The position numbers and the translations under genes were made by a program. Below are positions 6,036 to 15,461 of a DNA stretch of 46,604 nt, one piece after another (the first letter of the stretch is position 1; each line of letters starts with the position of its first letter). The notes beneath the pieces were generated by a model. That model did no database searches, was not told the DNA's origin, and saw only the letters and a program-made list of their open reading frames with translations. The DNA is from Opitutales bacterium UBA2995 (GTDB lineage: Bacteria > Verrucomicrobiota > Verrucomicrobiia > Opitutales > UBA2995): contig DDZZ01000059.1 of assembly GCA_002346535.1 (NCBI GenBank), positions 1-46,604 on the forward strand, given 5' to 3'.

Positions 6036-8807
6036 ATGGCCAATATCTCAAAAGCATACGATCCCAAAGCGGTTGAAACCAAATGGTACGAGGCTTGGGA
6101 AAAACAAGGCGCCTTCAAAGCCAGACAAAACGATTCCAAAAAACCGTTTTGTATCATGATTCCGCCTCCCAACGTCACTGGTATGCTCCATATGGGCCAT
6201 ATATTGAACAACACGCTTCAGGATATGCTGATTCGCCGGGCGCGCCTCGAAGGCAAAGAAGCCTTGTGGCAACCGGGGATGGACCATGCAGGAATTGCCA
6301 CGCAAACCAAAGTTGAAACAGAGATTCGCAAAGACGGTTTGCACCGCCGGGACCTGGGACGCGAAAAATTTCTTGAAGAGGTGTGGCAATGGAAGGAGAA
6401 GCACGGCGGAATAATCCTTAAGCAACTCCACAAACTAGGAGCCTCTTGTGATTGGGACCGCACAGCATTTACTCTGGATGATGGCTACCAACGAGCCGTT
6501 CTGACCGCTTTTGTAAAACTTTACCACCGTGGATACATATACCGAGGCTTGCGTATTAGCAACTGGTGCCCCGCCAGCCTCACAGCGTTAAGCAACGAAG
6601 AGGTCATCATGAAACCGCAGAAAAGCAAGCTGTGGAAAATGCGTTACGAACTCGCAGAACCGACAACAGCGATAGATGGCTCACCGATGACTCACCTCGA
6701 AATTTCATCAACTCGCCCTGAAACCATCATGGGCGATACTGGAGTTGCTGTTCATCCTGAAGATGACAGGTATAAACACCTGGTCGGCAAATTTGTTTAC
6801 CGGCCTTTCCCTAAGGCCAAAATTCCTGTTGTCGCCGATGCGGCAGTTGATAAGGAGTTCGGCACGGGTTGTCTAAAGGTGACCCCTGCTCACGACCAGG
6901 TGGATTTTGAAATAGGTCAGCGCCACAACCTTCCAGTGGTCGATGTCTTCAACCCCGATGCGACGCTCAACGAACACGCCGGAGAACCTTTTGTGGGTAT
7001 GGGCCGTTTCGAAGCCCGAAAAGTAGCAGCTCAAATGCTCGAAGATCAGGGTTTGATTGTCGAAGTGGAAGACTATGAAAACAACGTCGGTTTCTCGGAA
7101 AGAGCGGACGTTCCCATTGAACCGCGCCTCACAGAACAATGGTGGCTGCGCTATCCGAAGGTAGAGGAAGCCAAACGGGCTGTTCAATCTGGTATAATCA
7201 ACTTTCATCCTAAACGTTGGGAAAACGTTTATTTGCATTGGCTCAATCATGGTCAGGAAAACCAGATCGATTGGTGCCTGAGTCGGCAACTATGGTGGGG
7301 CCATCGCATTCCAGTCTGGTATAAAAAAGGAATCGAGCGCTCCCAGATAGACCTGGAAAACCCTGACCACCTCCATGTATCTGTAAAAGGCCCGGAAGAT
7401 CCGGAAAATTGGGAACAGGATGAGGATGTGTTGGATACCTGGGCCTCGTCCTGGCTGTGGCCCTTTGCCACCCTCAGTTGGCCCGATGAATCGGAATCCG
7501 CAGGAAAAGACCTGAGCTATTTTTACCCCACCAACGTTCTGGTTACGGGATTTGACATAATCTTTCTCTGGGTAGCCCGAATGATCATGGCAGGTCTTGA
7601 ATTTATGGGTGAGGCAAAGGAAACCCTCGCCGATGAGGAACTTAAGGAGCGCATTCCATTTCGGGATATTTATATAACAGGTCTTATTCGGGACAATCAG
7701 AGGCGCAAAATGTCCAAGTCGCTCGGCAACTCACCGGACCCTCTGGATCTAATCGAAAAATACGGAGCTGATGGAGTCCGCTTCGGCATAGTCAACATTG
7801 CACCTAGCGGTCAAGATATCTTGTTTACAGAACAGCGCATCGAAATTGGCCGGAACTTTTGCAACAAATTGTGGAATGCCTGCCGGTTTCGCCATATGAG
7901 TGGCCCCAGCTTCGAAAATGATTCATTAGAGGCAATTCTCGGCCGTATCGACTGTACCCTTTTTGACCACTACGATCATTGGATCTTACATCGTCTTCTC
8001 GAATCCAATCAACAACTCGAGGATGCTTTTGCTTCGTTTGAGTGTCATCAAATTACGCACATTTTATACGATTTCTTCTGGCGCGATTTTTGTGATAAAT
8101 ACGTTGAAGTTTCCAAATCGAAACTGAAACAAGAAGGTTCCAAGCAAAACGTGTTGGCGATCCAGGATCTGGTCATACGCCAGCTACTTCTCATGCTGGA
8201 ACCGCTCATGCCATTTATAACAGAGGAGCTATGGCACCTGCTCGGCTATTCGAAGGATACAGCATTGTTGCAGGATACCCCCATTGACACTTCTGCTCAG
8301 TTGAAGGGAAGCTTCACCGCCAGGAGTATACGAGTTGATGAGGATGCCGCGTCCGAGGTCAATCGGCTGGAAGATTTTGTTTCCAAATCACGAGCCCTCA
8401 AAGCTGAATTCAATCTGGGAAGCAACCGCGATGTGTCCCTATTCTTCAAAGGATCCGATCATGACGCGGCTCTCATAACAAATAACCAAAACTCACTGAA
8501 GAAACAAATCGGCGCCCAAAGCCTGACCTTCATCCTCGAAGACAAGGACCTGCCAGCCAGCGTGACAGAAATTGGGACAGTCTATCTGGACCTCACAACA
8601 TCGGTGGATACCGAAGCCGAAAAAGACCGCCTGCAAAAAGAACTGCAAAAACTTGCCAAGGCGATCGCCGCAGGAGAATCCAAACTCAAAAACGAAAAGT
8701 TCGTGAACAATGCTCCCCAAGCAATCGTCGAAGGGGCCAAAGCCCAATTGCAGGAGTCTATTCATAAAAAAGAAGAGCTGAAAAATTTGTTGGCCCGTCT
8801 CGGCTGA
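6036..8807 (+). CDS. valS: valyl-tRNA synthetase
   Basis: Class I synthetase that charges tRNA(Val), with an editing domain that removes mischarged Thr. PPPNVTGMLHMGH gives the HIGH motif at residues 52-55 and RRKMSKSLGNS gives KMSKS at 558-562. The CP1 editing region carries THLEISSTRPETIMGDTGVA and GTGCLKVTPAHDQVDFEIG. The protein ends in the Val-specific C-terminal coiled coil (LQKELQKLAKAIAAGESKL). At about 923 aa it is full length. ATG at 6036 (MANISKAYDPKAVE) is preferred over a TTG at 6009. It appears monocistronic; no T-box-like leader was seen upstream. Confidence 0.97.
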   Translation: MANISKAYDPKAVETKWYEAWEKQGAFKARQNDSKKPFCIMIPPPNVTGMLHMGHILNNTLQDMLIRRARLEGKEALWQPGMDHAGIATQTKVETEIRKDGLHRRDLGREKFLEEVWQWKEKHGGIILKQLHKLGASCDWDRTAFTLDDGYQRAVLTAFVKLYHRGYIYRGLRISNWCPASLTALSNEEVIMKPQKSKLWKMRYELAEPTTAIDGSPMTHLEISSTRPETIMGDTGVAVHPEDDRYKHLVGKFVYRPFPKAKIPVVADAAVDKEFGTGCLKVTPAHDQVDFEIGQRHNLPVVDVFNPDATLNEHAGEPFVGMGRFEARKVAAQMLEDQGLIVEVEDYENNVGFSERADVPIEPRLTEQWWLRYPKVEEAKRAVQSGIINFHPKRWENVYLHWLNHGQENQIDWCLSRQLWWGHRIPVWYKKGIERSQIDLENPDHLHVSVKGPEDPENWEQDEDVLDTWASSWLWPFATLSWPDESESAGKDLSYFYPTNVLVTGFDIIFLWVARMIMAGLEFMGEAKETLADEELKERIPFRDIYITGLIRDNQRRKMSKSLGNSPDPLDLIEKYGADGVRFGIVNIAPSGQDILFTEQRIEIGRNFCNKLWNACRFRHMSGPSFENDSLEAILGRIDCTLFDHYDHWILHRLLESNQQLEDAFASFECHQITHILYDFFWRDFCDKYVEVSKSKLKQEGSKQNVLAIQDLVIRQLLLMLEPLMPFITEELWHLLGYSKDTALLQDTPIDTSAQLKGSFTARSIRVDEDAASEVNRLEDFVSKSRALKAEFNLGSNRDVSLFFKGSDHDAALITNNQNSLKKQIGAQSLTFILEDKDLPASVTEIGTVYLDLTTSVDTEAEKDRLQKELQKLAKAIAAGESKLKNEKFVNNAPQAIVEGAKAQLQESIHKKEELKNLLARLG

Positions 8808-9095
8808 ACGGGAAAATTCAACGCACTATCAATTTTTCGCTCTTTTTCCGAAGCTATTATGAGTCCCAACTCCAAAACCTCACACCCAGCTAAACCAAAG
8901 CAGCTGTAACCCGATTGGCCAGCGGATCATGTAAAACTCCATCGAAGCGCACGCAGTGAGACAGAGGAATTGGCTGCTTCCATGTTGTAGTATTCCCGCT
9001 ATCCTCCTCTTCATTAAACGTTTTCTTTACCTTTGCCTTTGTCGTCCACCTGATTTTGTGTAATCGCGATCCTCTTTGATCTAACTTATTAATAT
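8808..9095. other. valS-akr intergenic region
   Basis: No supported gene. On the minus strand, 8909-9030 reads without stops as a peptide containing TTTWKQPIPLSHCVRFDGVL; it has a protein-like feel and might be the C-terminal scrap of a lost gene, but I cannot assign a family. The last 40 bases are AT-rich (TTATTAATATATG) and probably contain the promoter of the following reductase gene. Confidence 0.3.
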
Positions 9096-10115
9096 ATGAA
9101 AAGGAATCGCTTAGGATACAGTGGTATTGTCGTTTCTGACATGTGCTTGGGAACGATGACATTCGGATCAAGCTGTGATGAGGCTGCGGCCTTTCGTATC
9201 ATGGATGGCGCCGTAGACGCCGGTATCGACTTTTTCGATACTGCAGAAATTTATCCCGTTCCGCCTAAAACAGAATGGGTTCATGAAACAGAGGCAATTG
9301 TGGGGCGGTGGCTAAAAACCAAACCACGTCATTCCGTGATCATAGCGACCAAGGTAGTCGGATCCTCACACACTTGGTTTATCCCTCCTGTTCGGGAAGG
9401 GAAAACGGCGCTCGACCGTCATCACATTCGAACCGCGGTAGAAGGAAGTTTGCAGAGGCTGCAAACCGACTACATCGATCTCTACCAAACACATTGGCCG
9501 GACCATGGATCGGGATATGAGGAAATGCTCGGTGTTATGACCGAGCTCGTTAAGGAAGGAAAGGTGCGAATCATTGGCAGCAGCAACGAATCAGAATGGG
9601 GCACCATGAAAGCCCAGGCTGTTGCCGAACAAAACGGATACACGCGTTACCAAACTATTCAAAACAACTTTTCCATTAATAACAGGCGTTTTGAGGATGC
9701 GCTTGCAGATATCTGCAGAAGGGAAAAAATAAGCCTCCTTCCATTTTCTCCATTAGGAGGGGGAGTGTTAACTGGAAAATACAATGACGGCAAAAGGCCG
9801 ACAGGCGCCAGATTCACACAATACATTGAACAAGGAGATGGCCGGCAAAAGGACATGGTCCAACGATTTATGAATGAGAAATGCCTGGCAACGACAGCGG
9901 ATTTGGCAGCGGTCGCTGAAAATGAAGGTGTTACCCTGCCTCAGTTGGCGATTGCCTGGTCTAAACAGCACGACTTTGTCGCCTCTACCATTTTTGGGGT
10001 GAATACTATAGAGCAATTGGAAGAAAACTTGCAGGCCGCCGACATAAACCTGTCGCAGGACGCCCTTTCCGAAATAGACCAAATATCGACTAGATACCCC
10101 TACCCAATGGGATAA
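9096..10115 (+). CDS. aldo/keto reductase (Tas/YajO-like)
   Basis: NADPH-dependent TIM-barrel oxidoreductase of the AKR superfamily, cytosolic (no signal peptide). The catalytic tetrad is visible: Asp48 and Tyr53 in FFDTAEIYP, Lys86 in IATKVVG, His132 in YQTHWPDHG. The cofactor end is marked by KVRIIGSSNESEW, LLPFSPLGGGVLTGKY and STIFGVNTIEQLEENL. At 339 aa it is slightly longer than most AKRs and resembles E. coli Tas. The substrate cannot be read from sequence; the neighbouring sugar-modifying genes suggest a carbohydrate-derived aldehyde or ketone. Confidence 0.9.
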   Translation: MKRNRLGYSGIVVSDMCLGTMTFGSSCDEAAAFRIMDGAVDAGIDFFDTAEIYPVPPKTEWVHETEAIVGRWLKTKPRHSVIIATKVVGSSHTWFIPPVREGKTALDRHHIRTAVEGSLQRLQTDYIDLYQTHWPDHGSGYEEMLGVMTELVKEGKVRIIGSSNESEWGTMKAQAVAEQNGYTRYQTIQNNFSINNRRFEDALADICRREKISLLPFSPLGGGVLTGKYNDGKRPTGARFTQYIEQGDGRQKDMVQRFMNEKCLATTADLAAVAENEGVTLPQLAIAWSKQHDFVASTIFGVNTIEQLEENLQAADINLSQDALSEIDQISTRYPYPMG

Positions 10116-10142
10116 TTTGTTGTGCCGGTCACTAAACATTAA

Positions 10143-10155
10143 GGATAAGTTATCC
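10143..10155. repeat. 13-bp palindrome in the 10116-10367 gap
   Basis: GGATAAGTTATCC has 6-bp arms around a central G, 27 bases after the aldo/keto reductase stop. There is no T-run, so it is not an obvious terminator; it could be an operator half-relic or chance. Nothing else is recognised in the 250-base gap apart from A/T-rich tracts. Confidence 0.3.
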
Positions 10156-10367
10156 CGTGTGCTAAACCAAATAATGTCCCCTAAAAATTGAATTCCCCAG
10201 AAGCAACGTAGCCTTTATAGTAAATATTACGCTTAAGCCAACAAACAGAATTAAATCGGCCGGCGATTGATCTGGACAAGAACCGGGAGGTTTAACACCC
10301 AAAAAATTCCTTTTTTTTAGGATCTCCACAATGCCTTGTTGCTGTAAAAAATGTATTCCTGAGTTCT

Positions 10368-10470
10368 ATGAAGTCTTTCCAATCACTAACCGTTAGCATC
10401 CTGCTTTGTTTTCCAATTAACTTAAATGCAGGGAGCAAGCCGAACATACTTTGGATTTCCTTTGAGGATC
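10368..10470 (+). pseudogene. 5' fragment of a secreted sulfatase
   Basis: Thirty-four codons read MKSFQSLTVSILLCF (signal peptide), then KPNILWISFED, the N-terminal start of the S1 sulfatase fold where the first metal-binding Asp sits. After position 10470 the similarity stops, and the sequence continues as the end of an unrelated gene on the opposite strand. The Cys-x-Pro-Ser-Arg active site and everything after it are missing. This is a rearrangement scar, not a short gene. Confidence 0.7.
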
Positions 10471-10932
10471 GCGGGGCGCATTTTGAAACGCTCTGCGCCA
10501 GGGTGATTTGTCACCATTTCTCCATCCGCGCCGCTGAGCTATCAGAATATATATCGTTTGATTTACCGGATCTGCCCAGCTTTGGGTGGTGTAGGCACCA
10601 CCGTGACCAAGCGTTCCGGGATTCATCATTTCTGTGACACCTTGTGGCTCCTTAACCGCCTGAAATTTCAGCTTCCAGCTCGTCCAAGCGGTAAATCCGG
10701 TTTCGATTTCGCAGGCTTGCGTTCGGGTAAGCCCATAACCAGAGTCCTCTGATAACAACCTGCTTCCATTCCAAATACCGCCATTCAGCATCATTTGGTA
10801 AAGTTTCCGCATATCGTCCGCAGTCGAAAACAAACCTCCTCCGGGCTTGACCGTTCTCTGGGTATCCCAGAGGGGGCCATTGGCAAAAAGCACATGAATC
10901 TTGGTCAATTTTGAAGTAGTCTGCGGAGTCAA
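10471..10932 (-). pseudogene. 3' fragment of a serine beta-lactamase-family hydrolase
   Basis: The minus strand encodes the C-terminal third of a class C beta-lactamase/DD-peptidase-like protein: PGGGLFSTADDMRKLYQMM, a middle segment SGYGLTRTQACEIETGF, then MNPGTLGHGGAYTTQSWADP containing the family's HGG (KTG-like) motif, ending near WRRAFQNA. The N-terminal SxxK serine domain is absent and the frame runs straight into the sulfatase fragment at 10470, so neither end is native. Relatives in this lineage are exported esterase or amidase-like proteins. Confidence 0.65.
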
Positions 10933-10964
10933 CTAATTCAAGGGTTGACCTCTTCCTGCCAAAG

Positions 10965-11918
10965 TCAGACTTCCGCGCTCTTTTGCCAGAGGTCACGAAG
11001 CACCGTTAGGTCCTTTTTGATAGCTTTGTAGACCTGCTTTTTGGGGATCGAGAGCTCGCGGTTTCCACGATTCGCACCACCCAAATCGTACTCGCAATGC
11101 AAGGTCACCACAGGATGTATTTCCAATTGGCGAAGCAATTTAAAATAGCCGACAAAATCTACCATTCCTTCGCCAATAGGTGTATTCATAACTGAATACT
11201 TTCCTGACTGAGGATGCTTGGCCCAGGTAAAGTCTTTTACAGCAATGGTCGACATGGAATCTTTCAACCATTTCACGCCGTTGCCCCAAGCACGCCCCCC
11301 TTCAACCACCGCATGACGAATATCATACTGGCAACCCGTCCATAGCGGATTGAGCCCTTCAAGCAAATAGACGATATCTGTAATATAAGCTCCGACACCG
11401 GTCCCGGAATGGTTCTGATAGGCCCCATGGATACCGTGCTCTTCGTGCAGCTCGGACAATCCTTCGATGTCTTTTTTGCATCTATCCAAATTTTCCTTCC
11501 ATGTCTTATCCTCCTCAAATTTGTAATAACCCATTCGATAGTACCGGAGTCCTTGGTTCACTGCGGTATTGATTACATCAAGGTTCAGCGGATTGGTCGC
11601 ATTCGTGACCGCAGTAGTCATCATGATCGAAAGCAAGCCACGATCACTCAAGGCCTCGACTGCCTTGGGCAAGTCCTCTTCCACCTTCTCCGGTTCCACG
11701 TGCCCACCGGGACGTACCGTCAGGTCCACCCCGTCAAATCCAAGATCCGCGGCCACCTTGGCCATCTGCGGATATTCCAGAAACTGCAGGTGTTTCGAAA
11801 ATAGATGCACCGACAACGGACGCGTCCACACCGGACGGTGATGCTGCGCATGCGCTTTCTTGGAGCCCAACCCCAAAGACGATAAGGCTGCCAATTTTGC
11901 AAAACGACGACGATTCAT
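10965..11918 (-). CDS. Tat-exported sugar phosphate isomerase/epimerase-like TIM barrel
   Basis: Member of the xylose-isomerase-like/AP-endonuclease-2 TIM-barrel superfamily, which usually isomerises or epimerises sugars with a divalent metal. The leader MNRRRFAKLAALSSLGLGSKKAHA is a Tat-type signal, so the protein is probably periplasmic. Barrel strands include LGFDGVDLTV, ELHEEHGIHGAYQNHSG, CQYDIRHAVVEGG, TIAVKDF and VTLHCEYD, which supply the expected metal-binding His/Asp/Glu positions. At 317 aa it is a normal length. It is followed on the same strand, upstream in genome order, by a HEAT protein and a Gfo/Idh oxidoreductase, a common trio in sugar catabolism of this lineage. The exact substrate is unknown. 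Confidence 0.82.
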   Translation of the reverse strand: MNRRRFAKLAALSSLGLGSKKAHAQHHRPVWTRPLSVHLFSKHLQFLEYPQMAKVAADLGFDGVDLTVRPGGHVEPEKVEEDLPKAVEALSDRGLLSIMMTTAVTNATNPLNLDVINTAVNQGLRYYRMGYYKFEEDKTWKENLDRCKKDIEGLSELHEEHGIHGAYQNHSGTGVGAYITDIVYLLEGLNPLWTGCQYDIRHAVVEGGRAWGNGVKWLKDSMSTIAVKDFTWAKHPQSGKYSVMNTPIGEGMVDFVGYFKLLRQLEIHPVVTLHCEYDLGGANRGNRELSIPKKQVYKAIKKDLTVLRDLWQKSAEV

Positions 11919-11923
11919 ATTAA

Positions 11924-11940
11924 TAGAGTCGGCTACTCTA
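11924..11940 (-). promoter_or_regulatory. inverted repeat just upstream of the isomerase start
   Basis: TAGAGT-AGCCG-ACTCTA (minus strand) is a perfect 6-bp inverted repeat ending six bases before the ATG at 11918. It overlaps the place where a ribosome-binding site would be. It could be a repressor site or a leader hairpin that limits translation; no regulator is encoded nearby. Confidence 0.35.
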
Positions 11941-12034
11941 AAGGGTTAGGCTAGCTTATGTAAATTGCGAAACCCCATCGAAATACGTGCCAACTAAAAA
12001 ATTGACCCCCTATAGTGCTGAAGCCTTCGCCTGG

Positions 12035-12051
12035 GGCCCTAAAAAAGGGCC
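12035..12051. terminator. hairpin downstream of the HEAT-repeat gene
   Basis: GGCCCT and AGGGCC pair around an A5 loop (T5 on the minus strand), 28 bases past the HEAT gene stop. No T-run follows directly. Probably it ends or stabilises the HEAT gene transcript, separating it from the isomerase gene 160 bases downstream. Confidence 0.4.
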
Positions 12052-12078
12052 AAACGTTGAATTTTAACATCATATCGA

Positions 12079-13539
12079 CTAAAGTGCGGCGACTTTGGCT
12101 TGGAGTTCGCGGGATCCTATTTGGGGCGTTACTTTCTTGAGCATGCCGTTGATTATTTTGCTTTTCTCTTCCTCGCTCCGGCGGGATAAAAACAAGAGGC
12201 GGTATAGATCTTCTTCATCGGCTGTCACCGACAAGGTCTGAAGGGCTTCCCGGACCAGATGCATATCCTCTCCATTGACTATTCGGAAAAGACGATTTTT
12301 TGCATTCGGAACGTTGCGGTAAGCCATGGCTTCAATTGCCAAAGCTTTATTGTCTGCCGAATCGGAGTTGAAGAGCGTGGAAATGGCACTGTTCATGGCA
12401 CTGCCAGGAAATCTGGCGATAGCATAGGTGGCAGCCTGCTTAAGCTCCTTGTTATCACTTGAAAAATGGGCGAGCAGCAGATCAATCGATTTTCCAGTTC
12501 CATAAACGCCCAGTGCGCGGAGCGCTTGGACTTGAACGCCCGCACATCCAGAATCAATGGCTTTGTGAGCCAGGCCTTCGGCCCCCTTTCCTTCGAAGCC
12601 CGACAAATTGTTCAACAAAATCCGCCATTCATCGTTGCTAAAATTCTCCACTTCACTTCGCACGATATAGCCTTTATCCTTCGATAAGGCGATGCGCATT
12701 GCATTTGCTCGTAAATCCGAATCTCCATCCGCAAGTGATGAACGAAGCAAGTTATCGGACTGACTATGGCCCCGATCGACGAGCTTTACCAGGGCTGCTT
12801 GGCGATTAGGACGAACTCCTGCATTCTCATAAACCGATAGGAGGAAGTTATCGGATACGGAATCGGCGCGCAGCAGTTCATTTTCGATGAGGTTCTTGTT
12901 GAAGCCAGAAGAACCCTTCTTATAGGCGCTCTCTAGTGCTTTCACAGAGCCACCATCACCCAACAGTGACAAAGCCAGTACCGATTCTTTGGCATAAACA
13001 GTATCGCTCGACTTAAGCCCAAGCCGGAAATAGCCGGCGTTTGAACTCTCTCTTCGATTGGCCAATGTACGCAGATAGTTCTGCCGATCATCCGTTTCCT
13101 TAGCGCCCTTTATCAGTTTTTTGAGGACCGAAGATACATTATCTCCTTGGATCTGCTCCAGAGCCTGTCGTCCAGCTTCGGCAATGAGCGCATCTTTACC
13201 CGTAATTACCTTAGCAAGCGGTTCAACAGCATCGGAAGTACCGACCCGTGCCAAGTCGCGAACTATATATTTCTTGGCCTCTCGAGAAACTCCATTCTTA
13301 GAAAGGAAATTCAACAATTGCCTGGTTACGTTAGCAGCACCGTTCTCGACGCCGGGAGCGGTACCGTCCGCAACATATTTGGCCAATTCGCGGCGAGCCT
13401 CGTATTGCAAGGCCGGATCTTCTTCGTTAAACCTTTCAATGATGCCTGCCAGCGGGGAGCCATGATGCATGGACCAAGCCACTGCCGCAAGGATCAGCCA
13501 AAGAAGCGAGCAACTAGAATAACGCAAACCCCGATTCAT
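12079..13539 (-). CDS. exported HEAT-repeat protein
   Basis: A 486-aa protein with an N-terminal signal peptide (MNRGLRYSSCSLLWLILAAVAWS) followed by HEAT/PBS-lyase-type alpha-helical repeats along its length, for example SREAKKYIVRDLARVGTSDA, AGVQVQALRALGVYGTGKSI and ELKQAATYAIARFPGSAMNS. HEAT arrays act as protein- or ligand-binding scaffolds and no catalytic motif is visible. In this lineage such proteins are often encoded next to Gfo/Idh oxidoreductases, as here (26-base gap to the upstream gene), so the two are probably co-transcribed and act in the same periplasmic pathway. Its molecular partner is unknown. Confidence 0.75.
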   Translation of the reverse strand: MNRGLRYSSCSLLWLILAAVAWSMHHGSPLAGIIERFNEEDPALQYEARRELAKYVADGTAPGVENGAANVTRQLLNFLSKNGVSREAKKYIVRDLARVGTSDAVEPLAKVITGKDALIAEAGRQALEQIQGDNVSSVLKKLIKGAKETDDRQNYLRTLANRRESSNAGYFRLGLKSSDTVYAKESVLALSLLGDGGSVKALESAYKKGSSGFNKNLIENELLRADSVSDNFLLSVYENAGVRPNRQAALVKLVDRGHSQSDNLLRSSLADGDSDLRANAMRIALSKDKGYIVRSEVENFSNDEWRILLNNLSGFEGKGAEGLAHKAIDSGCAGVQVQALRALGVYGTGKSIDLLLAHFSSDNKELKQAATYAIARFPGSAMNSAISTLFNSDSADNKALAIEAMAYRNVPNAKNRLFRIVNGEDMHLVREALQTLSVTADEEDLYRLLFLSRRSEEEKSKIINGMLKKVTPQIGSRELQAKVAAL

Positions 13540-13565
13540 AAAATCACTGTGTATCGAAATTTAAG

Positions 13566-14843
13566 CTACACCAGTTGGCAATAAGGTGCGCGGCGGGGGC
13601 GCGTTTTCCACATAGCGGCCCGATCATCTCCAACGATATGCTCGGTTTCAGGATTCCAATCGATGGGTCGGCCAAGACGTTCGCAAATGCCGGCCAAGTG
13701 GCAGATCGTCGCGGTCCTGTGCCCTACTCCAACATGGCAAATCGGCTGGCTTCGGCTCCGAATTGCATTCAACCAATCCAGCCGATGGTCATTTGAGACG
13801 TAGAGTCTTTGGTCTGATATACTGAAAACATGATTTCGCAAAGATGCAGGGTCGGTATCAATCCTTCCGCCCCGGCTTACAAGGACTTCGCCCTCCTCAC
13901 CGATGAAGCGAATCATGTGCCCCAGGCCTTCATAGCCACGAATGATCTTGGTGCCATCAGCGTACATGTAATACTGATACGGCTCGCCTTGATAACCCTT
14001 TGGCACGAAATGTGTCGGCCCGGATTCATCCTTGCCGAGAGCCCATTGAATAATATCGTAATGGTGGGCTCCCCAGTCACCATTCTTCCTGGAACCATAG
14101 TCCCAGAAGCGACGCCATCCTCCGCCGTAGTCGCCTTTAATACGGTCAATGTTATAGGGTTCCCAAGGGGCCGGTCCCAACCATCGGTCGTAATTCAACC
14201 CTTCAGGAATAGGTGTTTCAGGGTACTGGGTGGGAGGAGGGAAACTTCCTAACCGTACCGCAATAGCGTGAACTTTCCCGATATAACCATTGCGTACCAG
14301 TTCGGCCGCCTTGCGGAAGGCCCAGTCTGAACGTTGCTGGCTGCCTACCTGAAGGACTCTCCCATAACGTGCACCCGTTTCTTGCATGACCTTGCCCTCT
14401 TCAATGGTAAGGGTCATTGGCTTTTCGACATAGACATCTTTGCCGGCCTTAAAGGCATCGATGGCAATCTTGGCGTGCCAATGATCGGGCGTCCCGATCA
14501 CGACGGCGTCCAGGTCATCTCTGGCCAAAAGATCTTCGTAAAACTCATAGGTAGGCACTCTCTCCCCTTGAATGGATTCCACATTGGCATTGGCTTCCTC
14601 GAGCATCCAGGTTTTCACGTCGCACAAACCCGCAACCTGAACATGATCTGCACCTGCATGGTAGGCACGATGCCCTTTCATGATATTTCCATTTCCAATT
14701 AGGCCGACATTTATGCGGCTGTTTGGAGACGTATTAGCCCCGCCAGATCCGAGCACCGAGGAGGGCACGATCATGGGAGCCGAGATAGCAGCTGCTCCGA
14801 AAAAAGACTGTTTCAGGGCCGTTCTACGGGTAATCTTTTTCAA
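13566..14843 (-). CDS. Tat-exported Gfo/Idh/MocA-family oxidoreductase
   Basis: NAD(P)-dependent sugar or inositol dehydrogenase family. The start is taken as the TTG at 14843, which gives the Tat leader MKKITRRTALKQSFFGAAA and has AGG a few bases upstream; the frame is open further upstream to an ATG at 14966 but those residues look random. The Rossmann fold begins NVGLIGNGNIMKGH, followed by AVVIGTPDHWHAKI, and the family's EKPM segment with its catalytic Lys is present (VYVEKPMTLTIEEG). Later blocks RYGRVLQVGSQQRS and GDWGAHHYDIIQWALG are typical of the large secreted subfamily in Verrucomicrobia and Planctomycetes. It is co-oriented with the HEAT and isomerase genes. Confidence 0.88.
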   Translation of the reverse strand: MKKITRRTALKQSFFGAAAISAPMIVPSSVLGSGGANTSPNSRINVGLIGNGNIMKGHRAYHAGADHVQVAGLCDVKTWMLEEANANVESIQGERVPTYEFYEDLLARDDLDAVVIGTPDHWHAKIAIDAFKAGKDVYVEKPMTLTIEEGKVMQETGARYGRVLQVGSQQRSDWAFRKAAELVRNGYIGKVHAIAVRLGSFPPPTQYPETPIPEGLNYDRWLGPAPWEPYNIDRIKGDYGGGWRRFWDYGSRKNGDWGAHHYDIIQWALGKDESGPTHFVPKGYQGEPYQYYMYADGTKIIRGYEGLGHMIRFIGEEGEVLVSRGGRIDTDPASLRNHVFSISDQRLYVSNDHRLDWLNAIRSRSQPICHVGVGHRTATICHLAGICERLGRPIDWNPETEHIVGDDRAAMWKTRPRRAPYCQLV

Positions 14844-15113
14844 AATCCTGGGGCTTTGGGTAGTATGGTTGATCAAAAGAATGGTAAGCTTCCTTTTGCT
14901 TTTTAGCAGCAAGGCTCTTTTTTTCTTTGTAGACGCGATTTCAATCGGTTCCAATCGAAAATGCAACCAGAAGTATTTGTAATTCCCAAGGCCTACAACG
15001 TCCGGCTTTTCCGCTGAACTTCTCTTCTCTAATTAAATCCACTAGCGATACACCAATTAGCGCTGCGCCTTTTGGATTCATCACCGTGGTTGAGGTGAGC
15101 TAAACTGGGCCGT

Positions 15114-15341
15114 TTGAAAAGTTCGTTTGGGCCACTAGAGAGGACCCTCCACGAATGGCTCTCCGGCGAGGAATACCTCGACCGCGAGCAACTGTGGCCT
15201 TTCACCGAAGCCCGAGTGGTAACCGGCGACTGGCGCTGGAAGTACAACAACATCCGCCCACACAGATCCTACGGCTACATTAGCCCAAGGAAGTTCGCTC
15301 AGCGGTTAAACCAAGAGAAATCAGAACAAGGCTCCGAATAA
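15114..15341 (+). pseudogene. C-terminal remnant of an IS3-family transposase (orfB)
   Basis: About 75 codons match the end of an IS3/IS150-type DDE transposase: YLDREQLWPFTEARVV, then the family-diagnostic YNNIRPHRSYGYISPRKFAQ that follows the catalytic Glu. The catalytic core, orfA and the left inverted repeat are absent, and no matching terminal repeats were found. The scrap sits between the Gfo/Idh gene and another gene fragment and could mark the event that scrambled this stretch. Confidence 0.8.
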
Positions 15342-15461
15342 ACTCAGCCTCCTTGCGCCAGAACCTTGAGCTCCTATACAACCTAAAAACATATAATCAT
15401 AACCTCCAGGCTAACGAATCACGTGGCACCGCTTGGGAACTCGATCATTTTCCAGGCGCAC

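Noticed and set aside
10368..10637. An 89-codon gene of its own
   Set aside because: Only the first 34 codons look like protein (a sulfatase start); the rest is the reverse of a beta-lactamase fragment.
14844..14966. N-terminal extension of the Gfo/Idh oxidoreductase from ATG at 14966
   Set aside because: The extra 41 residues are Lys-rich and precede a clear Tat leader that must be near the N-terminus to work.
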